Assembly: GCA_000372225.1 (NCBI GenBank)
Contig: AQTY01000018.1
Location: 1-36,939, forward strand
Origin: Candidatus Nitromaritima sp. SCGC AAA288-L16
Lineage (GTDB): Bacteria > Nitrospinota > Nitrospinia > Nitrospinales > VA-1
Reading direction: 5' to 3'
DNA length: 36,939 bases
Shown: positions 26,653 to 35,419 of the stretch, piece after piece
Layout of the letters: each line of letters starts with the position of its first letter
Position numbering within the stretch: position 1 is the stretch's first letter
Position numbers and translations under genes: made by a program
Notes under the pieces: generated by a model
Database searches by the model: none
What the model was told of the DNA's origin: nothing
Seen by the model: the letters and a program-made list of their open reading frames with translations, nothing else

Positions 26653-26658
26653 ATTATA
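26653..26658 (-). promoter_or_regulatory. Candidate -10 element upstream of flhA
   Basis: A TATAAT hexamer on the minus strand, about 70 bases before flhA in the 234-base flhB-flhA gap. The -35 position is poor. Listed because the gap is otherwise unexplained. Confidence 0.3.
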
Positions 26659-26815
26659 ATCTAATCAGCGGGTTTACCCTGAAACTAAACCAAGCTTAAC
26701 CCACTATAATTAAGTAATATTGCAAGGTCTATACCGATTTGAAAGCATTTGATTATTTTAAATTTTAGGCAGTAACTGAATTTATGCTTGTGGTCTAGGA
26801 CGAGGCTATATCTTG

Positions 26816-27889
26816 TTACAACGATGTTTTTCCTTTTAATTTAAAAACATAAGCCAAAATTTCAGCCACAGCCTTATACAAGCTGGCAGGAATGAGTTGT
26901 CCAACATCTACGGTCTTGTATAACGTACGCGCCAGGGGTTTGTCCTCTACCAATGGGACATTGCTTTCCTTCGCAATTTCACGAATCTTAAGCGCTATTT
27001 CATTTTGGCCTTTCGCAACCACAACAGGTGCTGCATCAATTTTCGTGTCATATTTAATGGCAATCGAAAAGTGCGTTGGGTTTGTGACAACCACGTCCGC
27101 TTCCGGTACCGCGGCCATCATTCGGCGGCGCATCATCTCCATCTGAACACTTCGGATTCGTTGTTTGATTTGTGGGTTACCTTCCAAATCCTTACGCTCA
27201 TCCTTTACTTCCTGTTTTGTCATACGAAGATTTTCCAGATAAGTATATTTTTGGAAGGAAAAGTCTAATGCCGCCAAAAAAATCATGACAATAAGCACCT
27301 TGATCATGATCTCAACCATAACCTCTCCCATAAAAACAAGTACTTGCCCTACCCCATAACCCATGAGCACTGGTATCTCATCCCAATGACTGTTAATGGT
27401 CTGATAAGCGATAACAGAAACTATGGAAATCTTAAATAATGATTTGAATAATTCTACCAGAGAGGTTTTAGAGAAAATGCGACCGAACCCTTTTAATGGG
27501 CTTAGCTTGCTCCATTTGGGCTTTAAAGGATGTAATGAAAACTGCAGGCCACCCGTTTGAACAACATTGGCAAGTACGCCACCGACCATAATAATAATTA
27601 GTATTGGACCAATAATAAAAAAAAGATTTTGCATGTTCCAGTTCATGAGACGAAAAAGCTCATGAATATTCAGGTTGATTGTCCCCATCTCCGCCAGGTT
27701 AGAATACCAAGTTTTAATGACTGTCTCGGTAGCATGCCTACCTACAATAGAGAACGCGATAATACTAGCAAGCAAAACAAATGATGAAGATATCTCCCGA
27801 CTCTGCGCAAAATTACCTTTTTCCTCAGTGTCGGTAATTCGTTTGGACGACGCCTCCTCAGTTTTTTGGTCTTTATTTTCTTCAGCCAT
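26816..27889 (-). CDS. flhB: Flagellar export switch protein FlhB
   Basis: 357 residues. Four membrane helices (about 35-52, 88-110, 150-165, 185-210), then a cytoplasmic domain with the self-cleaving NPTH (270-273, in VVTNPTHFSIAIKY) that switches export from rod/hook to filament proteins. The N-terminal KITEEASSKR-like segment EEASSKRITDTEEKGNFAQSREI is the conserved lead. Starts 18 bases after fliR. Confidence 0.97.
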   Translation of the reverse strand: MAEENKDQKTEEASSKRITDTEEKGNFAQSREISSSFVLLASIIAFSIVGRHATETVIKTWYSNLAEMGTINLNIHELFRLMNWNMQNLFFIIGPILIIIMVGGVLANVVQTGGLQFSLHPLKPKWSKLSPLKGFGRIFSKTSLVELFKSLFKISIVSVIAYQTINSHWDEIPVLMGYGVGQVLVFMGEVMVEIMIKVLIVMIFLAALDFSFQKYTYLENLRMTKQEVKDERKDLEGNPQIKQRIRSVQMEMMRRRMMAAVPEADVVVTNPTHFSIAIKYDTKIDAAPVVVAKGQNEIALKIREIAKESNVPLVEDKPLARTLYKTVDVGQLIPASLYKAVAEILAYVFKLKGKTSL

Positions 27890-27907
27890 TATGAAAGTCG
27901 CGTAGAG

Positions 27908-28693
27908 TTATGATTTAAAAGATTGCATGATACCCAAAAATCTTTCGGGAAGTTGTTCGATTTGCCCTTGAACAACGATGCTGAAAAATGACATCGACAA
28001 ACCAACCATGAGCAAACCCACTCCAATTTGCAATGGAAAACCCACGATAAATACATTCATTTGTGGCACAGTTCTCGCGACTAAACCCAGGCCCACACTG
28101 ATAAAAAACAAGATCGCCATAATAGGAGCTGCAATCTTAACTGCGGTTATGAACGTAGCCTTAAAAAGTAGCAATATGATTTCTGGCGTGAATGTAGAAA
28201 AATTTATCTGAGATGGATTTATCAAAAAAAAACTTTCAACAATTGCCCCAATAATAATATGGTGTGCATCGAGAGCCAGGAACATAAGAATAGCAATTAT
28301 ATTCTGAAATTGTGCAGTGACCGAAACCTGTGTTTCGGTTTGTGGGTCAAGAACATTAACCACTCCAAATCCCATCTGAAAATCAACAATGGTTCCGGCA
28401 ATCTGCACGGCCGTAAACAGCAATCTTGCTGAATAAGCTACGGCTAAACCAATTGTAATTTCCGAAAACAAACTAACAGCAAGATCAAACAACCCCTTAG
28501 GGTCATGCATTGGCGTAGCGCGCACCATAGGAAACACCGCTATCGAAATAAAAAGAATAAAACCAATCTTGATACGACCTGGAATCTGCGCACTCCCCAG
28601 GATAGGAATAAACATAATCATTGCGCCAACACGAAGTAAAACAAATAAAAAATTCTGATATTCAATTGGGCTGAGGTCAAAAATACCCATCAC
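27908..28693 (-). CDS. fliR: Flagellar export apparatus protein FliR
   Basis: 261 residues with about six membrane helices and the FliR signatures LLRVGAMIMFIPILGSAQIPGRIK and VNVLDPQTETQVSV. It forms the FliP5Q4R1 export gate. Its start overlaps the fliQ stop by four bases (ATGA), so translation is coupled. Confidence 0.96.
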   Translation of the reverse strand: MMGIFDLSPIEYQNFLFVLLRVGAMIMFIPILGSAQIPGRIKIGFILFISIAVFPMVRATPMHDPKGLFDLAVSLFSEITIGLAVAYSARLLFTAVQIAGTIVDFQMGFGVVNVLDPQTETQVSVTAQFQNIIAILMFLALDAHHIIIGAIVESFFLINPSQINFSTFTPEIILLLFKATFITAVKIAAPIMAILFFISVGLGLVARTVPQMNVFIVGFPLQIGVGLLMVGLSMSFFSIVVQGQIEQLPERFLGIMQSFKS

Positions 28694-28959
28694 TGAATAT
28701 ACTCAGGAAAGTTGATCAGTATCTTGGACGTAAACCCAAGCATCAGCTCAAGAAGCCACGGAAAGAAAATAATCAACGACAAGAAAACAGCAAGAATCTT
28801 TGGAATGAAGGTCAGCGTCAACTCTTGAATCGAAGTAACCGCCTGAAAAATAGATACCAACAACCCTGTAACAAGACCAAATCCTAGCATCGGCGCGGAC
28901 AACAACAAGGTCGTCTTGATACTGTCCATAGCAAAATCTACAATAAAAGCTTGATCCAT
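28690..28959 (-). CDS. fliQ: Flagellar export apparatus protein FliQ
   Basis: 89 residues, two membrane helices with the conserved ATTSIQELTLTFIPK-type loop (here AVTSIQELTLTFIPKILA). Full length for the family; part of the FliPQR gate. It lies nine bases after fliP. Confidence 0.97.
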   Translation of the reverse strand: MDQAFIVDFAMDSIKTTLLLSAPMLGFGLVTGLLVSIFQAVTSIQELTLTFIPKILAVFLSLIIFFPWLLELMLGFTSKILINFPEYIQ

Positions 28960-28968
28960 ATTCCCTCT

Positions 28969-29736
28969 CTAACTAAAACTTTTCATCAATGAACCAACGG
29001 TCAAGTACCAACCATCAACCATCACAAACAACATCAACTTAAAGGGTAAAGAAATAAGTACTGGAGGGAGCATCATCATACCCATTGACAGAAGGATACT
29101 GGCAACCACCATGTCAAGAATCAAAAATGGAATATAAATAAGAAATCCTATCTGGAATGCCGTCTTCAACTCACTAATGATAAAAGCTGGAACTACAGTT
29201 TGTATGCTGATATCTTCTTCACTTTCCGGGTTTTTGTCCTCAGACAAGTTAATAAATAATGAAAGATCCTTTTCGCGAGTATGGTTCAACATGAACCTTT
29301 TAATGGGTATTTCTGCTAGCTTTAAAGCCTCAAACTGGCCTAGTTCCTCCTCCATGTAAGGTTTGAAGGCGCCCTCATTTATTTCACTCCAAACAGGTCC
29401 CATAACAAACATAGTCAAGAACAGGGCAAGCCCAATAAGAATTTGAGTAGGAGGCGTTTGCTGAGTCCCCATTGCCTGTCGCAAAAACGAAAGAACAATA
29501 ATTATTCTTGCGAAAGAAGTCGTCATAATCAAAATAGCGGGTGCAAGGGTCAAAATGGTCAGCAAAACCAGGATCTGCAAGGCACTTGAAACTTTTTCTG
29601 GATCATCTGCATTCTCAACACCAAGCGTAATAATCGGAAGTGGAATCGCTTCTGACTCAGAAACAAAACCTGTCACTAAAAACAGACCGAGAACCACACA
29701 CCCGCATAAAATAATTTTCTTTAAATTATATGTCAC
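28969..29736 (-). CDS. fliP: Flagellar export apparatus protein FliP
   Basis: 255 residues. A cleavable signal peptide (about 1-30, a known FliP trait) is followed by membrane helices with LLTILTLAPAILIMTTSFARI, FLRQAMGTQQTPPTQILIGLALFLT and the C-terminal MGMMMLPPVLISLPFKLMLFV. The central extracytoplasmic part is Glu/Asp-rich (KDLSLFINLSEDKNPESEED). It forms the pentameric core of the FliPQR gate. Overlaps the fliO stop by four bases. Confidence 0.97.
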   Translation of the reverse strand: MTYNLKKIILCGCVVLGLFLVTGFVSESEAIPLPIITLGVENADDPEKVSSALQILVLLTILTLAPAILIMTTSFARIIIVLSFLRQAMGTQQTPPTQILIGLALFLTMFVMGPVWSEINEGAFKPYMEEELGQFEALKLAEIPIKRFMLNHTREKDLSLFINLSEDKNPESEEDISIQTVVPAFIISELKTAFQIGFLIYIPFLILDMVVASILLSMGMMMLPPVLISLPFKLMLFVMVDGWYLTVGSLMKSFS

Positions 29737-30971
29737 GTAGTCCTCAGCTTTCCCATATTACGTCTTATTTTTTCCGTAACAGCATCAACAGAAGCTTGCT
29801 TACCAGACCTAGGACCGGAGAACTGTTTGAGATATTTAGAAAACATGTTGGCAGCATTGGAAGAAGCCAACGAAGTCTTTCCTGAGGCATTCTTGGGAAC
29901 ACCTTGTTTCCAGTCTGTGCCATGACTACTATCACCATGCGCATTTTTAATTTCTTCTATCCGATCCGGTTCACGAATACTTGTCAGGAGTGAAATATTC
30001 TGATCAGAAACTCCAAGCACTAAAATTTCTCCAGCCACTTCCACAAGCGCAATATTTTTTTTGGGGGCCAGAAAATTTGTACTCAAAACCTGAACAAGTT
30101 TTCCACCACCAAAAGCAGTGTTTTTTAAGACATATTTTTTAAACCCAAAAAACAAGAGAAATATCAACCCTAAAACCAACGATAGAGTCGTTACCATTCT
30201 AAGTCCGGATGAAAGCAAGCTTACTGGTTCTGATTTTTTTTTATCTTCAGGCGGATGCAAACCAAAGGATGTTTTTTTTATCGAACTTGAAGATTCACCT
30301 GTTTTTTTCTTAGCTGTCTTCCAATTTGGCCTCTTATTATACGAAGCGGTTTTTATTTTTTTAGGCGAATCTAGCTTCAAATCGTCGGGACTTGAAGAAA
30401 TCGATTTTTTGGCTTCAAATAAAAGTGGTTGTGATTTAACCTCTCTGTTTTCTTCATTCATATTAGCGTTAAAGTTGTTTATTTTATCTTTCTGTTTTTT
30501 TTCATTAAATTTTTCTGTTGTTCGCGCCAATAGTTGTCCTAGAATATCAGTCTCGCCTCGTTCAACTCGCACGACAAGAGACTCCCCGTCCTTTTCCATA
30601 TGAAATCGATTTTTATAATCTCCCTCTTCACCATTCCCCACAAGAAAACGAACACGCATTGTTCTAGGGTTGAATTGAGATACGTATATTTGGCTAATCT
30701 GAGAATCACCAGTTTTTAGAAACCGCTTAGCCGGTTGAGAGTATGCCAAAGGGAAATCAACCTGAATTGATTTTTCAAAAAAAAGGGGTTCCCGTAAATG
30801 AACTAAAGTCTTTCTAAAATAAAATTTAATCGTCAGTTCATCTTCTGTGAATTGAGTCTCGACATTTTCTAATCGATTCATATTACTCAAGTTGACCTTG
30901 GCCTCAAGGCTGAGGGGGCTTAAAAGAGTAAATAGTGAAACAAGAAATATCCAGCCCTTTTTCCAATTCAT
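29733..30971 (-). CDS. fliO: Very long FliO-like protein with AMIN-like periplasmic domain
   Basis: 412 residues, about three times the usual FliO. Order: signal peptide (1-24, ending LEAK), an AMIN-like beta domain (about 27-138: VETQFTEDELTIKFYF ... SQFNPRTMRVRFLV ... GESLVVRVE), a basic/Ser-rich low-complexity linker (about 150-250), one membrane helix (about 257-278, LGLIFLLFFGF) and a small FliO domain (about 283-335, GGKLVQVLSTNFLAPKKNIALVEVAGEILVLGV). A 75-residue cytoplasmic tail ends the protein. FliO is a scaffold for FliP assembly. AAGGAAG precedes the ATG. Assigned by the FliO domain and by its four-base overlap with fliP. Confidence 0.85.
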   Translation of the reverse strand: MNWKKGWIFLVSLFTLLSPLSLEAKVNLSNMNRLENVETQFTEDELTIKFYFRKTLVHLREPLFFEKSIQVDFPLAYSQPAKRFLKTGDSQISQIYVSQFNPRTMRVRFLVGNGEEGDYKNRFHMEKDGESLVVRVERGETDILGQLLARTTEKFNEKKQKDKINNFNANMNEENREVKSQPLLFEAKKSISSSPDDLKLDSPKKIKTASYNKRPNWKTAKKKTGESSSSIKKTSFGLHPPEDKKKSEPVSLLSSGLRMVTTLSLVLGLIFLLFFGFKKYVLKNTAFGGGKLVQVLSTNFLAPKKNIALVEVAGEILVLGVSDQNISLLTSIREPDRIEEIKNAHGDSSHGTDWKQGVPKNASGKTSLASSNAANMFSKYLKQFSGPRSGKQASVDAVTEKIRRNMGKLRTT

Positions 30972-31278
30972 AATCCGCTTCCTTATAAAATTTGCATTTG
31001 ATAGAAAGTGTCAAATTTCCGGCTACAAACTATTCGAGACGGTAAAGTGCAATCCTCGTACCGCAAAGGATTAATATTTATAAACTAATTAATTTAAAGC
31101 TTGTCTTTTTCAAAAATTAGGCACTATTTAATGACACATCACGACACAGTTCTCATATGACAGTTTTATTTCGCATATGCTTCTGTTATTTGGCGATACA
31201 ATCGTTTAACACCCGACTTCCAAGAAGTCTTTTTTTGAAAAGAGCGTATAATACTTGAGCAAACATTAAGAGACAACA
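30972..31278. other. Divergent intergenic region between fliO and a secreted-protein gene
   Basis: 307 bases with no gene seen. It must hold the promoter of fliO (minus) and of the plus-strand gene. A TATAAT lies at 31247-31252 for the latter. The minus strand carries TTGACA about 45 bases before fliO, but the matching -10 would overlap the ribosome site, so that is not called. Confidence 0.55.
31247..31252 (+). promoter_or_regulatory. Candidate -10 element for the secreted-protein gene
   Basis: A perfect TATAAT 27 bases ahead of the ATG at 31279. The -35 region is T-rich and not a good match, so the call rests on the -10 and the short leader. Confidence 0.4.
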
Positions 31279-31986
31279 ATGACTAAAATAAATTGTCAAA
31301 AGGGTCAATCGATTAACTCCCTTAATCCTTTTCTTATTTTAATACAGTTACTTTTTGTCATTTTAATTTTACGGAGCGAAGTGGGTGCGGCGGACACTTC
31401 GCCTTGCGCTGCGTTGCTTCATCCTCTGGAGAGCAAGGTTGAAGCAATCAAAGACCAGGGCGGTATTTGGGGGATGTTCGATCAAAACTATAAAGTGCGC
31501 AACCACTCTACCATAACTCTCAAGCTGGATTCTAAAATCACTGTCCTGATTGTCCGCTTGAATCACTTGTGTGTGACGCAAGATGGGGTGCCTTTAGAGG
31601 AGATTGCGCAGATACTTGTCCCTCGACTCAAAGCTGAAGGAGAAAAGGTAGTCATAGAAGATCTTATAAATTTAGGGCACTTTGAGGAGGAGGCGGAAAA
31701 ACTGATCGCTTACGCCAGGTTCGCGGAGAGCAACCTCAACCGTAAACTAGAATTTGATCAGATTTCTAAAACGATTACGGAATCCCAACTCTTTACCAAT
31801 CGTTACGTAGAATTATCCAAAAAAATCGGTGAAATAGAATCTGAAACAATTCTGACCAAATTAAAAGTTCTTATCAGTGATATCGAAAAATTTCTCAGGG
31901 CCAATCCGTATCTCGTGCTGGCAGATAAAGAAAACGCTGAAATACCACATTCCCGCTATATAACAGGTGATTCAGACGCTATGTGA
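31279..31986 (+). CDS. Unrecognised secreted protein lying between fliN and fliO
   Basis: 235 residues. A long N-terminal region (1-18) leads to a hydrophobic stretch (19-32) and a likely signal cleavage near VGAADT, so it is exported. The mature part has Cys43 and Cys97, which could form a disulphide, a beta-rich middle (STITLKLDSKITVLIVRLNHL) and a helical C-terminal half (about 115-215, IEDLINLGHFEEEAEKLIAYARFAE). I do not know the family. It is on the strand opposite to the flagellar genes and splits a fliLMN-OPQR run that is usually unbroken. AAGAGA precedes the ATG. A role in motility cannot be claimed from position. Confidence 0.75.
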   Translation: MTKINCQKGQSINSLNPFLILIQLLFVILILRSEVGAADTSPCAALLHPLESKVEAIKDQGGIWGMFDQNYKVRNHSTITLKLDSKITVLIVRLNHLCVTQDGVPLEEIAQILVPRLKAEGEKVVIEDLINLGHFEEEAEKLIAYARFAESNLNRKLEFDQISKTITESQLFTNRYVELSKKIGEIESETILTKLKVLISDIEKFLRANPYLVLADKENAEIPHSRYITGDSDAM

Positions 31987-32246
31987 AATGAAAAATGCAA
32001 GGTCTAAACTGAAGGCAATATTTTAGACCAATAGGAAACCCCGCACCGAAAACAGAATTTTAAGAAATGGTTAAAGAGCTTAATCTAAGCAGGCAAATTA
32101 TTAAGGAGGAAATGACCGAATACGAAAAATCAAGAAACGAAAGAACGCCCTTTAACAAAAACTACCTGGTAAAAGTGTGATTGTGGACAGGAGCGAACTG
32201 ATTACAGGATTAATTCACCTGATATGGTAAAAAAACCTGCAATACG

Positions 32247-32645
32247 TCAAGTTGCAAGCGATTTCACTCTTTCCATTGGGGTAACGATATCCGTAAGACG
32301 CACACCAAACTTTTCGTTCACAACCACAACTTCTCCACGCGCTACAAGTTTATCGTTCACTAGAACTTCAAGTGGGTCCCCAACGAGCTTTGTCAGTTCG
32401 ACAATCGAGCCTTGCCCCAATTGAAGCAAATCGTTGATCAACATTTTACTACGACCCAATTCAACGGTCACAGATAGAGGGATGTCAAGAATAAGGTCAA
32501 GATTAGCTTCTTTTCTTTCGCCAACTTTTCCACCCTCTTCTTCGTTTGTATCTTCCTCTTGTTCCTCAACGGCTGTTGCACCTGCGCCTTCATCTGCAAC
32601 TTCGTCTTTTACTGGTTCTTCTTCTTCGTTTGTTTCTTCTGCCAT
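32247..32645 (-). CDS. fliN: Flagellar motor switch protein FliN
   Basis: 132 residues. Residues 1-47 are a very acidic Glu/Asp-rich region; 48-128 are the SpoA domain: LDLILDIPLSVTVELGRSKM, LLQLGQGSIVELTKLVGDPLEVLVNDKLVARGEVVVVNEKFGVRLTDI. It stacks in the lower C-ring with FliM and FliH. AGGAAGGG precedes the ATG. Follows fliM by 14 bases. Confidence 0.97.
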   Translation of the reverse strand: MAEETNEEEEPVKDEVADEGAGATAVEEQEEDTNEEEGGKVGERKEANLDLILDIPLSVTVELGRSKMLINDLLQLGQGSIVELTKLVGDPLEVLVNDKLVARGEVVVVNEKFGVRLTDIVTPMERVKSLAT

Positions 32646-32659
32646 TGGTTTACCCTTCC

Positions 32660-33643
32660 TTATAATTTTTCGGGTTTTATAACTTCTGTGACTTGGATAG
32701 CTTTGAGTCCCCTCGAAACGCCTGGGAATCCTTTAACTTTGGGCATTCCTTGCACCTTAACTGTCAGAGGATCCGTAACGTCATTCCCAAGCATAATTGT
32801 GTCACCTGTCTTCCATTCACAAAATCGTTCTGGGGTGACCTCGGTAACACCCAATTCAGCAATCACCTCCACTTCTGTCGTCAACATCTCTTCGTGCACA
32901 CGACTGACCCAGACGCGGTCGACTTCCTGCTCTTCCGCTTGAAAAGTAGCTTTGAGCTTAGGCATAATCGGCTCAATCGCTGAGTATGGAATACTTATGG
33001 TGACTGAGCCTGAGGTAAACTCAAGATCAATTTCAAAAACAATGACCAGCACGATATCTGTTGGAGGAACAATTGCCGCGAACTGAGGATTAACTTCAGA
33101 TCGAACGTAATTTGTGCTTACCTCATGGACCGGTTTCCACGCCTTTTCTAAGTCCTCCAATGCCCCAAGCACCACGTTTTTCGTCATTCTGATCTCAATA
33201 GCACTGAAATCGCGATCTGCGATGGTTAATTCCTTGGCACTAGTCCCACCAAAAAAAGTATCCACAATAGCGGATACCAGCTTACTCTCAACGATCATCA
33301 GTCCGTGTCCACGTAGGGGTTCCATCCTGAAAATATGGAGACTGGCTGGAGAAGGTAACGAACGAAGGAATTCGCCAAACTTGACCGTGTCAGTGGATAC
33401 GGCGTTGACTTCCACTGCTTTTCGTAACATACCCGAAAACGTTTGGCGAAATAACCGGGAAAACATTTGATTGACGATATCCAGAGTGGGAAGCCGGCCT
33501 GCAATAATTTTTTCCTGACTAGTCAGATCATATGCAGTAACACCGGTGACCTCATCTACTTGATCCGTTTCAGTCTGAACTTCCCCTTCACCAACGCCCT
33601 TTAATAACGCGTCGACCTCTCCCTCTGATAAAACTTGACCCAT
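32660..33643 (-). CDS. fliM: Flagellar motor switch protein FliM
   Basis: 327 residues. MGQVLSEGEVDALLKG is the N-terminal CheY-P binding motif, so chemotactic switching is expected. A CheC-like middle domain (about 45-225) with MEPLRGHGLMIVESKLVSAIVDTFFGG and a C-terminal SpoA domain (about 245-320) complete it. AGGAAA precedes the ATG. It is 83 bases after fliL. Confidence 0.97.
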   Translation of the reverse strand: MGQVLSEGEVDALLKGVGEGEVQTETDQVDEVTGVTAYDLTSQEKIIAGRLPTLDIVNQMFSRLFRQTFSGMLRKAVEVNAVSTDTVKFGEFLRSLPSPASLHIFRMEPLRGHGLMIVESKLVSAIVDTFFGGTSAKELTIADRDFSAIEIRMTKNVVLGALEDLEKAWKPVHEVSTNYVRSEVNPQFAAIVPPTDIVLVIVFEIDLEFTSGSVTISIPYSAIEPIMPKLKATFQAEEQEVDRVWVSRVHEEMLTTEVEVIAELGVTEVTPERFCEWKTGDTIMLGNDVTDPLTVKVQGMPKVKGFPGVSRGLKAIQVTEVIKPEKL

Positions 33644-33726
33644 TTGGTTTTCCTAAGTTAATTCTAAAAAATATAAATCATTTAAACGGATAATAAAATA
33701 TCAACCAACAATTACTTCGCGAAGTA

Positions 33727-34269
33727 TTACTGGACTATAAACTCGGTAAAGTATGCATCCTTCACATGACCGACCACTAAAAACCGGTTGACCCGAGTAG
33801 TAATTTCATCTTTTAATTTAAACTTACCTTGAACCGAATAAACATCCTCAAAACTCTTACTACTCAATAAAACGAGAATAGAATCAGTAATCTTTTGTAG
33901 GTTTTCCTCAAATTCTGGATTAACCTCAGGCGAACTCAACTCCAAAGCTGCGGTTACTTTCAAAAATCTTTTTCCTTTACTACCAGCAAGGTTAACAACG
34001 AAAGGATCCATAGTAAACATCACCCCAACACCCGGAGGTAATTCTTCTGTATTTTCACCACCGGCACCTTCTCCTCCTTCTTCTCCATTCTTATCCTTTT
34101 CGGCAGACTCTTCAACTGCCTCTTCCTGAAAAAAATTTGTATAGGCAAAGTATCCACCACCTGCTAATGCCAACACACCCACAACGATCAAAATAAGCTT
34201 AATAGGTAGCCCTTTTTTCTCCTCTTCTCCTGCTTCGCCACCTTCTTCTCCAGCTTCTTCTTCAGCCAT
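33727..34269 (-). CDS. fliL: Flagellar basal body-associated protein FliL
   Basis: 180 residues. A short acidic cytoplasmic tail, one membrane helix (about 21-45, LPIKLILIVVGVLALAGGGYF), an acidic Glu/Gly-rich linker and the periplasmic FliL domain (about 80-180: FTMDPFVVNLAGSKGKRFLKVTAALELS ... ILVLLSSKSFEDV). FliL supports the stator around the MotAB units. AGGAGA lies ahead of the ATG. First gene of the fliLMN set, with its promoter in the long region upstream. Confidence 0.94.
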   Translation of the reverse strand: MAEEEAGEEGGEAGEEEKKGLPIKLILIVVGVLALAGGGYFAYTNFFQEEAVEESAEKDKNGEEGGEGAGGENTEELPPGVGVMFTMDPFVVNLAGSKGKRFLKVTAALELSSPEVNPEFEENLQKITDSILVLLSSKSFEDVYSVQGKFKLKDEITTRVNRFLVVGHVKDAYFTEFIVQ

Positions 34270-35079
34270 TTATTCTTCTCCTAACTCAAACTATCTTTAA
34301 TAGAACCAAGAATCAAACTACTTTGCCTATGTTTTTCTTCTGGTGAGCTCTTTTCTGCAAATTATAAAATCAGCACACCAAGATTAATTTTCCTCCCAAG
34401 AAACAAGGAGGTAACCAGATTTTATCACATAAAAATAGCTACAAATTCCTCAAATTTAATAAAATGGTATAAAACCATGATTTTGTATGACTTATCCCAC
34501 AAAATAGAGCAAATAGTGTGCCAATAGTTCGGAGTGGACCCATGAACACATAAGTCATTGTTTTTAAAATCTTTAAAATTCAATTCCCTGCTAAGGGGAC
34601 TATTTCAAAATGATCAAAATTAAGGTAAAAATGTCACTGTTTTGACAATTTGTCTATAAATTTCAAATACCTGGCCGCTCTTTCTTTTCGGACAATGGCA
34701 GATATTCCTTCATTTTTTTATTGTGGAATCGGGAATACCACCCTGGGAATATGTCCTGATGATTGTGTCCAGACTCTAATTAGCCTATAACTCGTCATTC
34801 CTCTGAATGATTCTTGACCTTTTTCTTTTAAGCGTATGCGAATAGACGGATATAGAAAAGTAATTAGCTATTTTAAAGAAGCGTTCCAAAGGCAAAATTC
34901 ATTTTGTCCTAGATGGGCATATTGAGTCTCTAAATTTAAGCATGAACCTTGGTTCTCTGACGCCCCTAACTCTAGTAGTCTCAAAGCAAATATTTTCACA
35001 TTCAACGTAATTATATTAAATTAGATATTACTACATCGATAATGCGATACAATATCAACTACGAAAATCTATACAAGTT
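34270..35079. other. 810-base region without a convincing gene
   Basis: Both strands were read. Only short open stretches are present, such as one of 29 codons at 34836-34925, with no ribosome site and no known product. The left end must carry the fliL promoter; a TATAAT on the minus strand at 34361-34366 is a candidate. Short hairpins occur (ATGGT/ACCAT at 34464-34478; CCTCC/GGAGG at 34392-34411), none followed by a T-run. A TTGACA at 34642 has no matching -10. An untranslated RNA cannot be ruled out. Confidence 0.5.
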
Positions 35080-35409
35080 GTGATCGTGTTGACACTGGAA
35101 CAAAATGCTATCGTTTACCTGATGTTCCTGAATGGAATATTATTTCTGGGCTTGCGCTTTGTCGCCTTTGCTATCGTCAACCACGAAAGTAAAGGATCAA
35201 AGCGTATCGGATACGCTTTATTAACAACGGTCCTCCTCATCGCTTTAATCCAACAGGAATATCAGGTCATGACCCAGCTAAATTTCAACGATGGTGATAT
35301 CCAGAAAATTCTTTTTTTGGGGTGTGTGACGCCCATATTCTTGTCATCGATCGCATATTATCGAATAAAACGTTTCAGGCTTGAAAGCAAATCAAGTCAA
35401 CCCTCCTAA
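35080..35409 (+). CDS. Hypothetical membrane protein
   Basis: Up to 109 residues with three membrane helices (about 10-33, 44-63, 75-93) and basic ends (YYRIKRFRLESK). The first possible start is a GTG at 35080; GTG at 35086 and ATG at 35122 are also in frame, and no clear ribosome site decides. Family not recognised. It ends ten bases before the threonine aldolase gene on the same strand and is probably co-transcribed with it. Confidence 0.55.
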   Translation: MIVLTLEQNAIVYLMFLNGILFLGLRFVAFAIVNHESKGSKRIGYALLTTVLLIALIQQEYQVMTQLNFNDGDIQKILFLGCVTPIFLSSIAYYRIKRFRLESKSSQPS

Positions 35410-35419
35410 AAACTAACCA

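Noticed and set aside
30118..30603. 161-codon plus-strand frame inside fliO
   Set aside because: It is antisense to the low-complexity linker of fliO, whose biased codons leave the reverse strand open; the product is not protein-like.
30999..31020. TTGACA on the minus strand before fliO as a -35 element
   Set aside because: The -10 that would fit overlaps the fliO ribosome site, so the transcript would lack it.
32067..32180. 37-codon open frame between the secreted-protein gene and fliN, with AAGGAGG ahead of an internal ATG
   Set aside because: The Shine-Dalgarno is only two bases from the internal ATG, too close to work, and the peptide is lysine/glutamate-rich with no known match.
34836..34925. 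29-codon open frame in the fliL upstream region
   Set aside because: No ribosome site, no neighbour support and no recognisable product.
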